Below, one piece after another: positions 55,111 to 64,000 of a stretch of DNA of 64,000 bases. The DNA lies in the NCBI GenBank assembly GCA_030762895.1, contig CM061066.1:13201751-13265750 (forward strand). Direction: 5' to 3'. Each line of letters starts with the position of its first letter. The stretch's first letter is position 1. Made by a program: the position numbers and the translations under genes. Under the pieces are notes generated by a model. That model saw only the letters and a program-made list of their open reading frames with translations, ran no database searches and was not told the DNA's origin. This DNA comes from Sophora flavescens. Taxonomy: Eukaryota > Streptophyta > Magnoliopsida > Fabales > Fabaceae.

Positions 55111-55904
55111 GAAAGAAAAACATATAACTTGGTAAAAATACAGAATACAAAATCATGACCCTAAATAATGAATTATGCAAGAGGGAAAGGGAAAAAAAAA
55201 TTAGACTTCAAAGATTCGACTGAGGTACAAAAGCCTAAAAATAAGCGAACTTGGTCATATTATGTATAGTTACTTATTCGAGGTAGGTGTTGATTGTCTC
55301 TTTATTTTATGGCAATAAGATTGTACTATACAACATAGAACAAAATAAAACACAAAACTAAAATATCACCTGCCACCAGTTTGAGGATCTTATGCAGTCG
55401 AGCCATTATGAAGGTTAATACAATAACAAGCCCTTGTCCTTGTACAAATGGAACCTTTACATCTTTCGAACTTTGAAGAAATTTTACATATTCAAAGCCT
55501 GAAATTTTGAAACATAATTTGACGCCAACTCCAAGTGAGTAATTTGATAAACAACATCATCAAATAAAATATTTAAGAGAGAAAACTAAGAAACTATAGA
55601 AGATTATAAAAGTGGGAGTAGAAGGGATATATCTACCATTAAGAGGTCAAACAAAATGTTAGAATTACACTATTGACGGAGCAAAATGATACAATGACAA
55701 GGAAAAATGGGAAGAAGAAAAAAAAGCATGAATGTCATTAGTGGATTACAAAGAGAAAACAAAAAAAAAAACAAAATTGAAGTACAAATTTTAAATGAAG
55801 TAGCATGCTAAAGTATCACAATGAGGAAGGTCATCCCAACTTGGTTGACACCACCAACCACATCAATTATTTGCAGCACACTACTAATTTATTAATAATT
55901 GAAA
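55111..55904. other. AT-rich debris including a piece shared with copy B
   Basis: About 55620-55755 matches 33505-33640 of copy B, same strand (CAAACAAAATGTTAGAATTACACTAT context). The remainder has no recognised feature. Confidence 0.4.
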
Positions 55905-56427
55905 AGAATAAAAAATACAAAGACATGGGGGGACATAAACCAAAACCCATGTGAAAAATCAAAGATAACAAAATCTATAATTAAGCAAACTAAGCCTATT
56001 ACGGCTGAAATCACTTCTAATGAAACTAGGAAGGCTATCCCACTGGACAAAACCTGAGTTTTGAATTCCAATGGAGGCAAGTTTGTCGGCACAACAATTG
56101 CCCTCTCTATTAATGTGAGAAACTACAAAATTCAGTTCTTTTGACACAGCAATGCAATTTTTCCAACGGTTTTGTAAATGCCAAGGAAAAACTTCAAATG
56201 ATTTGAAATCATGAATCACCAACATTGAGTCACACTCTAGCCAAAGGTTTTTCCATTCCTTTTTATAAGCAATTTCAATAGTATACATAGCACCATTTAA
56301 CTCAGCAATCAAAGAGGAGCTAATACCAATGCTCACAGCAAAACAACCAATAACAACAGCTGATTTATCTCTAAATATACCCCCCACAAGCAGCCATACC
56401 AAGAGAACCATGAGTTGTGTCATCTGA
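55905..56427 (-). mobile_element. LINE (L1-type) 3' end with RNase H domain
   Basis: A 154-codon open frame (56423-55959). SSSLIAELNGAMYTIEIAYK, WLECDSMLVI and SHINREGNCCADKLA are typical of the C-terminal RNase H (RVT_3-like) domain of plant LINE ORF2. It is followed by a short 3' UTR. The 5' part (endonuclease, RT) is missing. The frame is intact over the retained part. Confidence 0.8.
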
Positions 56428-56453
56428 GTTACATTTGATTCAGTTACATTTGA

Positions 56454-59400
56454 TTAAGTTTACTTTAAGTGTTGAGGACTAAGTTGAGACTAAGTCCAAC
56501 TGATCATCCTCAGTGGGATGGATGAGTAATGAGATTACCTATCCTTAGCAGGTTAGCTGGGAGATAGTGTGGTACCTAAATTTTTGTCATCTCTATGGTA
56601 GGACGAACCAGAGTTGATAGGAGTTTCGTTAGTGTATAGATGTGAATGGTACTATGAGGACCCTTAAGTTCAACGTCATTGAGTGAGATGATTACGATGG
56701 ATTTTATCATGATCGAGGCAGATATATCATTAAAGGAAATTAGAGTAGTGATCAAAGTTTATGGTTAATGTTGACTTCGTGAGTCCGAGGATTTACGGAA
56801 AAAAATATATATGGTAGTTTTCCTTAAGTTGAACGAAAATAGTAATAAGGAGTTCTTGAGTGAAACTAAGTTGTTAGAAAAGTTTAAGAATTATGATTTT
56901 GGATAATTCAAGTTGAAGTGATTCCTTTTGGTTGTAATTGCATGGAGAAATGTAATTGTATTCTTTAAGATTGAAATGAATGACCAAGATATAATTTGGA
57001 GTGGTGGAATATGTTCAAAGGAAACTAAGACTACAATTGTGTGCTTTGGGTTGAGAGTTAATATCTGTAGTAGAGTAAAGTTAGTGTTGAACTTGATATT
57101 CGTTGTGAGGATAAGGTGTTGAAGAAGTTTTGCTAGCAGACAAATTTTGAGGCAAGAAGTGATTAAGTTTTGATTGTGTCTTTCGAGTGTGATAAGCTAT
57201 GGTGAAATGTTTATAATCTTTGAAGTCTTATTTTGGTAAAAATGTGGTTGATGATCCGTAGTGGAAACTGGACATTTTAAATCCAAGATTGCCATTGGGG
57301 AGTGTCCACCTGGATTTCTTGGCTTTGTTTTGGTGCAACTCCTAGGGGTTATGGCCTTAGAGAAACTCTATTTTATAATATCTTTTCTCGGCTGCAAATA
57401 TATAAGATAAGGGCAGATAGGATACAAGCACTTCCTTGCATAAGTGATAGAGCTATGTCTTCAGATGGAGGAATTGTTAGGAGTTGTGTATTTTCCTTGG
57501 ACAATAGGGTAGATGCATGGGAAATTTCTTAAACCAGGGATACTAACGGGGCTTGAGAACCAAATTGAAAATGAGAGGCAAATGAAGGATATGAAATCGA
57601 AGTAGGTAAAAGATTCGAGAGGAATTAAGAAGAGAACGGATTTTGTTGGATGTGGTAAGATTCAATTTTGATAAGATTGAATTTCTTAGGTTCTTGGAGC
57701 AAAGTTTATCATGTGCAACTCAGGAATGTTATGACGTTTTGATTGGAGATTTGAAAAGTGTGAATTTGATATGACTAGGAGAGTAGATTAAGCCCAAATG
57801 GACTAAGACTATGATTGCATCTCTTGAGTAGAAGGTTAATTGATGTTATGGTAAAGTTAGTGTTGGTTTTGATGTTAGCTGTGAAAGTTAGATATTGGAG
57901 AAAGCTTTCTAATGGATCTATAATGAGAAGTGAAGAGATTAAGCGTTGATTTTGTTCTTTAAAGTGTAATAGACTAAGATGAAATATCAAAGGTAGTGGG
58001 GATAATGCGGTAGTGAAAAGTCTCGAGGATAAATAGAATGGCCCTAAGAATCGATCCTGTTATAGAGTTATAGATGAAAGAAATGAAGCAACAAGAATAC
58101 AAAGCAAGATTTAGGGTTAAGGTGTGATTACAAAATCCTGTTTAGTTTTGAGCTACGAAATTTCGAGGACGAAATTTTTTTTTAGAGGGGTAGTAATGTA
58201 ACACCCTAGTTTTTGCCTATGATTAATTATTTTATTTGGATGTTTATATTTATTTTGTTATGTGGTCTAGTTTGAGTAATTAAATTACTCTCTTCAAATT
58301 ATTTTATTGGGTGCGTTAGCACTGACTCAATTCAGTGAATGCACGCTTACTAGACAATAATTACGTTATTGTCACTATTATACCAGTACAGAAAAATATT
58401 TTAAATAATATGTTTAAGAGAAAAGCATTTTGATATTCCTATTCTATTTAATTTGAGAGTTAAAAATATTTTGGTTTGACCTTAATCGGAGATTAAATTC
58501 TGGACTGAGTAATTTCTTAGTGGATCAGTTCAATTATTAATCTTGACTCTAATTTGAATTTCGAAATTATATCTTTATCAATCTTTATTTTTAGATTCTA
58601 AAAATTAAAAACATGTTTATTTTAGGCCTAATATTTATGACTCATTCTGTACCTATCACTAAGTAATTTGTTTAAAAACCTATTTTCTCTCTTTTCTCTC
58701 TCTTTTTCTCGACGCAATCTCTTTCTTTCTCCCTTATCTTCTCTGCTTCTCCTCTTTTCTTCCTTCTTTCTTTCTTCCTTCTCTCTTCTTCTTCTTCCTC
58801 CTCACTCCATCTTCTTCCTCCTCCTTCTCCTTAGACGTGACATCGCCGACCACCAGTGCGGAGCACTGCCGGACCGCCACCTGGACTAGGGGAGACAACC
58901 GCGCATGCTGTTCCAGCGTCCCTGCCATTTCGCGTCGCGCCTCCGCCGCTGGTGAGCAGTCCGACCGCCATCTATGGTGGTCTTCAACCATAGTTATGTT
59001 GCAAAAACTTCTTTCTCCTTCCTTAAAGCTCACCTCTGCATGTTCTTGGTTCTATTTTTGGTCTTGGTCAGTACAGAGATCTCCACCGCCGTCCTCCGCC
59101 ATGGCCGCCTTCCGCAGCCGCGAGGAGCACCACAGCACCACCTTCAAGTTGTCTTCAAGCTTGGGTGAGTCAAAACCCTCTCTCATCTCTTCTAGATTCA
59201 AAACCCCTAAATTGATTTTGAAACCCTAACCCTAACCCTCTGATTTCAGATTTTAATCTTAAGATTTAAGCTTGTTTTATGAAATTAGGACTGTGAAATC
59301 GTGTTTCCCTAAACCAATTTCATTATTCTGAGTTTTCCCTAAATTTTAATAAGGAGCCCTAAACCCCAATTTTATTTTATTTGAATTTGGGTATGTTTTT

Positions 59401-60675
59401 GTGAAATTAATTATGATTTAGTGCAATTAGGACTCTTAATGGATGATTTCCAAAGTCCTTTTTCATGATCTTTTAATCAAAACAAAGTTTCCTTAAAGGG
59501 TATTGGGAAGCGTGAGCTTCAAACATGATTTTCTTTAAAAATAACCTTGTTTGGTAATTAGATTAAGTGTTTAGATAAAGTTAGAATGTGTGTTTGATCA
59601 TGTGAAATTGATTCCTTGATTTTTGGTCGTTGCGCGTTGTTGGATTCCCTCTCTGAGACGTTTGACACGGCTATGCTTACTTGATGGAGTGGATAGTTAC
59701 ACTCTTGGAGCTAATGTGAGTATTAAGACGAGGATCCTTTACTTGTCTTGAAAGGTAAGGGGAGTTTGCCTAGGGATATTCAATAACTGTATGCATGTGT
59801 GTAGGTGTTTAACTGGATATTTATATGTTGATTGAGCTTACTTGATTATCTAATGTACTTGAACTGTTGTGATATTATCTGATGTTGATCTGTACTTGTT
59901 CTAAATGATATAATGCATATATGTGATGAACTGCTTTCAACTGTGATATTAGCTTTGCACTGATGATATATATACTGTTGTTGATTGAAAGTTTGCTAAG
60001 CCAGACGTGCGTCTGTGCTCAACCATAATAAGGATTAAAAACCTTAATAAGCTTTGAAGATGAAGGGATTGGTATTCTTTTCCAAAAGCTCTTTAAACTT
60101 AAAGTACTTGTTTTAAATGTTGAAATGGTTTTGGTGAACTATTGCTATACAAGAGGAAAATCCTTTTCGAACTATGTGTCTTCAAGTGAAAACTTTCAAG
60201 ATTTATTTGGCAATATCCTATTGGGGGAAATATTTCAAAGATAAAAGAATTTCAAAGATGCTTTATAAAAAGATTTTTAAAGAAAAGGTTTTTCCTAAAT
60301 ATTTTAGAAACTTTCCGATAACCTGGATAGGTTATCGAGGATTCGGTTTTGAATTTTGTTTTTCACTGAATGAAAGATAAGTACTAAAATAATAGGAATC
60401 TAGACGTGAGACGTCGCCTCTAGTTTTCCATGCTTAGCACGTGATCTTGGATCAGTGTTAATTCGGGATCGTAAAGTCCTATTCGTAATGTTATGGACTT
60501 CAAGTCCAATTCGTGGAATCGAGGACAGTTCGTTCTGATTTCCGTTGTTGTGGGCTATTGTCCTTAGCATGATAAGTAAAACATGACTAAAAGTATATTG
60601 ATTTCCATTACCACAAACCTTGACTGCGGCCACGGTCTAGGTGTTGGGATTGAGCATTCGGACTGTGTGTCCTAT
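56454..60675 (+). mobile_element. Second LARD copy, truncated at both ends
   Basis: 56454-58196 matches the right half of the first LARD's interior (23103-24800), including the GAGGACGAAAT phrase and AGAGGGG purine tract. 58197-60675 is about 2.48 kb of its 3' LTR, cut by the gypsy insertion at 60676. The 5' half and 5' LTR are absent, and the left border abuts a LINE end. It differs from the first copy in many positions, so it is older or from another subfamily. Confidence 0.85.
58197..60675 (+). repeat. Partial 3' LTR of the second LARD copy
   Basis: TGTAACACCCTAG start. 58660-59170 is unlike the corresponding leader of the first LARD (18330-18820) although both are CT-rich then GC-rich and both end at a donor-like GGTRAG. 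Homology resumes at AAACCCTAACCC. Confidence 0.8.
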
Positions 60676-60899
60676 TGATGAGTGTGATTCCACCTCATCT
60701 TTGTCCATCATTTTGCATGCATTTTCATGTAGTTTAGGCATATTTTTATTAGATTTTAGGTTAATTTTCCTTTGGAATGGGTAAGGCGGTTTTCGTGTGT
60801 TGTTTTGCAGATATCAAGGGTAAATTGCTCAAGATCAACCATGATGGAGTTTGGATGAAGATAGGGCTTTAAAAGTGAAGAAAATGAGCCAAACAGAGC

Positions 60900-61215
60900 C
60901 CATCACGGCCTAGCCGTGATGCCCATCACGGCCATGATCGAGCAAAACTGAAAAAGAACAAAGGCTGAAGTCAGAGTCTGTCACGGCCTAGCCGTGATAG
61001 CCATCACGGCCGTGACCCAAAACCACCACAAGTCAGAAGCTGTCAGGGCCAGGCCATGATGGCCATCACGGCCGTGATGTCCATCACGGCCAGGCCGTGA
61101 TGTCCATCACGGCCAGGCCGTGATGAGCATCACGGCCATGACAGACCAACCAGTGAAGAATTTTCAAGGCAGAATCCGTCACGGCCAGGCCGTGATAGCC
61201 ATCACGGCCGTGACG
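60900..61215. repeat. Palindromic TCACGGCCGTGA array in U3
   Basis: About a dozen units of CATCACGGCC(TA or AG)GCCGTGATG and CATCACGGCCGTGA in tandem, partly regular (61070-61135). This is the most complete of the four arrays in the window. Confidence 0.85.
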
Positions 61216-61288
61216 CGTATTACTTGGCTCAGAAGTAACAGAATTGGATCTAATTTGAGTTGGTTTGGGACTCTAACTTCCCCATTTC

Positions 61289-61296
61289 TATAAATA
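61289..61296 (+). promoter_or_regulatory. TATA box of the gypsy LTR
   Basis: TATAAATA about 75 bases downstream of the palindromic array. Confidence 0.5.
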
Positions 61297-61613
61297 TGGA
61301 CCAAGGCATCAGATACAGGGGGGAGGAGCAGACCTTTGGGGCTACTACTCTAGGCATAGATTATAGATCTCTTCTCTTCTTCTCCTCTCTTCTCTTTTCT
61401 GATTTTCACTATGTTGTCAACCCAGCTTGTCATCTCCATGGCAAGACTGGAGTAGTAGTTTGTTTCTAGGGATTAGGGCTCTGCCCAAGTTTGTTTATGA
61501 TGTAAATTTGATGTAAACTCTTTGTTAATTATGATTTGCTTTAGATCTGATTTCTAGTGTGTTAATCACTCATAAATTTCGGCAACCGTTATTTGCGTGA
61601 CGTAGACGTTCTA

Positions 61614-61780
61614 AGGAGGAACCTAGCGGTGAACTTAGGATTTCTAGGGTGTTTAACTCGTAAAACCCGGCGGCCGCTGGTTTGTGAGATGTGGATGATC
61701 TAAGGAGGAACCTAGCGGTGAACTTAGGTTATTTGCATGACTGAGACATACTAAGGAGGAACCTAGCGGTGAACTTAGGT
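61614..61780 (+). repeat. Repeated GGAGGAACCTAGCGGTGAAC motif in the LTR
   Basis: Three copies of CTAAGGAGGAACCTAGCGG followed by TGAACTTAGG, spaced about 65-80 bases, with GTTTGTGAGATG/GCATGACTGAGA variants between them. Confidence 0.8.
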
Positions 61781-62294
61781 GTCGGACCTATAGAAGTCAG
61801 ACTTGGGACTGAAATCACGAGAGTTAGAAGCCGTCCCTCGAGGAGCAACGAGTTGTCACGAAACGCAAAGGGTCCAATCTGGGATCGACTACCACGAGAG
61901 TAGGGGTCGGGTCAATTGGGCACGGCTTTTGTAACCCGAGAGGGAGCTTAAGCTATTAGAGGATAAACTCGCCTTCAAGGCAATTTCGGTAATCAACAAA
62001 GGTAAATCAGTTAGCAACATAAACAACCTCAAAGGTAACCCAAATCCCTAGGAATCCGTTTAAATCGAAAACCCCAAAAACATTTGTTTTAATTGTTCTC
62101 TGCTCATCTATCTTTCAATTCAAAAACCAATTTCAAAACCCTCTTTAAAACTGTCCAGATATAATCGATTAGAATTTAATTGCGATTCGAGAACACAGTC
62201 TCTGTGGGTTCGATATCTTTTATTACTTGACGGCAGTCCGGTACACTTGCCGGATACGCACGAGCGCGCGTGCATATGCCCGACATCAAGTTTT

Positions 62295-62311
62295 TGGCGC
62301 CGTTGCTGGGG
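62295..62311 (+). other. Primer-binding site (tRNA-Asp type)
   Basis: TGGCGCCGTTGCTGGGG just inside the LTR. Confidence 0.85.
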
Positions 62312-62462
62312 ACTGTGCCTTTTCGAATCTCAATTCAAATTTTGAATTGATTTTTCTGGACCTTTTCTTTTTATTTGATTTTTATTTCTGAAATTTAAAA
62401 AATTAAAAAAAAAAATCAAAAATTTCTTTTCCTTCTATTGTATCCATCTCTCTGTGTGTTAT

Positions 62463-63455
62463 ATGCAAAGATCTCTAAGTCTTGGGAGCCTTAGTGAGAT
62501 TGATCCGGAGATCGAGAGGACCTTCCACAGACGTAGAAGACTACAAAGAGAGGGAGAGAGGTTGAGTCCCGTTCCACTCATGGCGAATCAACCGGATACA
62601 AAACCTTTGAAGGATTACGCAGCCCCAAATGCGAGAGGCTTGCGAACTGGGATTGCAAGGCCAGAGATTGAGGCGGAAAACTATACCATACCGCCCATGC
62701 TAATCAACATGATTAGGCAACATCAGTTCGGAGGATTGCCTTCGGAGGACCCGACCGATCACATAGAGACATTCTTAGAGTTCACCGACGCAATCAGGAT
62801 TAATGGAGCCTCAGTCGATGTTGTGCGTTTGAGACTGTTCCCCTCATCTCTCACTGGAAAGGCGAAGGCCTGGCTTAAGCAAATTCCCGCTAACACTTTG
62901 ACCACTTGGGACCAATTGGAGCAGGCGTTCTTGGAGAAATTCTTCCCTCCATCCAAGACGGCCTACATAAGAACCCAGATCACCGGCTTCTTCCAAAAAG
63001 ACGGAGAATCATTATCGGAAGCTTGGGATCGATACAAGGGACTGCTGGAGTCGTGCCCACATCACGGACTCGAGAGGTGGTTAATAGTGCACACCTTCTA
63101 TAATGGATTAGACTACTCTTCGAAGGTGTCACTAGATTCTGCAGCCGGTGGATCGTTTATGAATAGGCCTCTCACTGAGGCATTCAACATCATCGAGAAT
63201 GTCGCCACCAACTACCACCAATGGGGATCCGAAAGAGGTAATAACCCGAACAAGATTTCGGGGGGTAAGTTTGAGGTAAATAGCACAGATCTTATTATGT
63301 CAAAGATAGACTCACTTAATAAACGTTTTGATCGGCTGGAAAGAGCTAATGTGAGTGCATTAGGTGCTACTAACCTTGTTTGTGAGATTTGTGGAATGCA
63401 GGGACATGACATGATGGGATGCCCACATGGATCCAGGCGCCGGGTGAGCAAGTGA
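62463..63455 (+). pseudogene. Gypsy gag polyprotein, N-terminal part
   Basis: 330 codons from the first ATG after the PBS. The Retrotransposon_gag domain spans roughly residues 85-230: DPTDHIETFLEF, VVRLRLFPSSLTGKAKAWL, TTWDQLEQAFLEKFFPP, DGESLSEAWDRYKGLL, CPHHGLERWL and TFYNGLDY, all hallmarks of Athila/Tat gag. A CCHC knuckle CEICGMQGHDMMGC lies at residues 307-320. Twelve residues later the frame stops at TGA. A one-base shift restores a long frame, so this copy carries a frameshift. Confidence 0.9.
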
Positions 63456-64000
63456 ACTCTTGTAACAACTACTATGATACGAACCCGAAGCTGCCCAACT
63501 ATGCTCCCCCAAATCCCTACAACCAAAGAAGGAACAACCCTTACCTCTCCCTACGGCAACTACAAAGCAACACGCTTAATCATGAGCTCCAAGAAGGTCA
63601 AGGTAATAAGAGAGCAAGCAAGGGGTATCCTCAGGTACAAAGATCTAAACTCGAGACTTTATTTGAAAGTTTTGTCGAAACTCAGACAAAACAGAATGAG
63701 GAGTTTAGACAACAAGGAAGGGCAGTGAGTGAGGCAATAAAGGATCTAGCATCTAAGGTAGACAACTTAGCAACTCATAACAAGATGCTAGAAAACCAGA
63801 TTGCCCAACAAGCCAGCACGTACTCGAGACCTAAGGGTGCATTCCCGGGGCAACCCGAAGCAAATCCCAATGAGCATTGCAATGTCATACACTTAAGGGA
63901 TGATAAGCTTAGGGTGGGGGTAGCTGAAATGGAGGTGGAACCGGAGGAAGACATGAGCGAAAAAGAAGAGCCAGAACCGAAGTATGTCCCTCCACCACCG
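63442..64000 (+). pseudogene. Gypsy gag C-terminal part, shifted frame, open to window end
   Basis: In the frame one base away from the gag frame, reading is open from about 63442 to the end. An Asn/Tyr/Pro-rich segment (NPKLPNYAPPNPYNQRRNN) is followed by a helical, Gln/Glu-rich stretch (ETLFESFVETQTKQNEEF, ASKVDNLATHNKMLENQIAQ) and a RPKGAFPGQPEANP motif. This is the usual gag-to-protease linker of Athila/Tat elements. It ends in acidic repeats and Pro at the window edge. Confidence 0.85.

Larger units (their letters stand above)
60676..62288 (+). repeat. 5' LTR of the gag-bearing gypsy element
   Basis: 1613 bp, TG...CA. The order is a U3 palindromic array, TATAAATA at 61289, then a leader in which GGAGGAACCTAGCGGTGAACTTAGG is repeated three times (61614-61780), then the end CCGACATCA. 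Confidence 0.8.
60676..64000 (+). mobile_element. 5' part of a gag-bearing Ty3-gypsy element (Athila/Tat type)
   Basis: 5' LTR (60676-62288), PBS and gag are present; pol and the 3' LTR lie beyond the window. The LTR start mirrors the minus-strand LTR start at 16399 (TGA.GAGTGTGATTYCACCTCAT), and the PBS is identical. This is therefore a candidate autonomous relative of the element at 6782-16399, though its gag carries a frameshift. It sits inside the LTR of the second LARD copy. Confidence 0.85.

Noticed and set aside
7735..61215. CRISPR-like array from regularly spaced palindromes
   Set aside because: Plant nuclear context, no constant repeat with unique spacers, and the units are inside LTR U3 regions.
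62454..62462. Gag start at 62454
   Set aside because: That codon is GTG; the first ATG in frame is at 62463.

Overview
This window looks like heterochromatic or intergenic nuclear DNA of a flowering plant, most likely a eudicot; a legume is only a guess. The evidence is an AT-rich background, plant Ty1-copia and Ty3-gypsy elements with tRNA-iMet and tRNA-Asp primer sites, CACTA and SINE elements, and spliced exon fragments of plant genes with GT/AG borders. I see no intact host gene, no rRNA or tRNA gene and no CRISPR array. Nearly all the sequence is mobile elements nested in one another, plus pieces of host genes carried or trapped by them.

Layout. 1-757: truncated long LTR (minus). 760-2745: gene-carrying repeat 'copy A' with a TATA box, a first exon and a degraded SUVH4/KRYPTONITE-like SET fragment. 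3003-3174: SINE with 18-bp target duplications. 3219-3822: fold-back MITE. 4120-4870: second long-LTR fragment. About 6000-6781 and 16405-16860: one tandem array split by a non-autonomous Ty3-gypsy element of Athila/Tat type (6782-16399, minus, target duplication AGTAC). That element is itself split by a 4.17-kb solo LTR (9563-13735, target duplication CAACT). 16900-17195: left end of a CACTA transposon, followed by captured exons. These exons are interrupted by a complete 10.6-kb LARD-like retroelement (17872-28483, target duplication ATAGT, two 3.68-kb LTRs) and resume at 28489 with further exons, including a DRAP1/NF-YC10 histone-fold exon. 30632-30808: receptor-like kinase exon (minus). 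30880-32609: small LTR element carrying fused 5' parts of a WDR5-like and a bHLH-like gene. 32613-34725: 'copy B', inverted relative to copy A, with a different part of the same SET domain. 36097-53122: 17-kb CACTA transposon (target duplication GTC) with decayed TNP2 transposase and Ulp1-like protease genes, split by an 8.3-kb Ty1-copia element (40654-48972, target duplication CATCC). 53126-56430: mixed debris (possible organelle-like DNA, a copia gag scrap, a LINE RNase H end). 56454-60675: second, 5'-truncated LARD copy. 60676-64000: 5' end of a gag-bearing relative of the element at 6782-16399; it runs off the window.

How the parts relate. The gag-bearing element at the right edge is a plausible autonomous partner for the gag-less one on the left: they share LTR ends, PBS and a distinctive array of TCACGGCCGTGA palindromes just upstream of the LTR TATA box. 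The two LARD copies and the solo LTR belong to related long-LTR families. The most interesting theme is repeated capture of pieces of chromatin and transcription genes (SUVH4-like, WDR5-like, DRAP1-like, bHLH-like). Whether any of these pieces is expressed or acts on its parent gene cannot be told from sequence alone. Family assignments were made by eye from protein motifs and have not been checked by database search.
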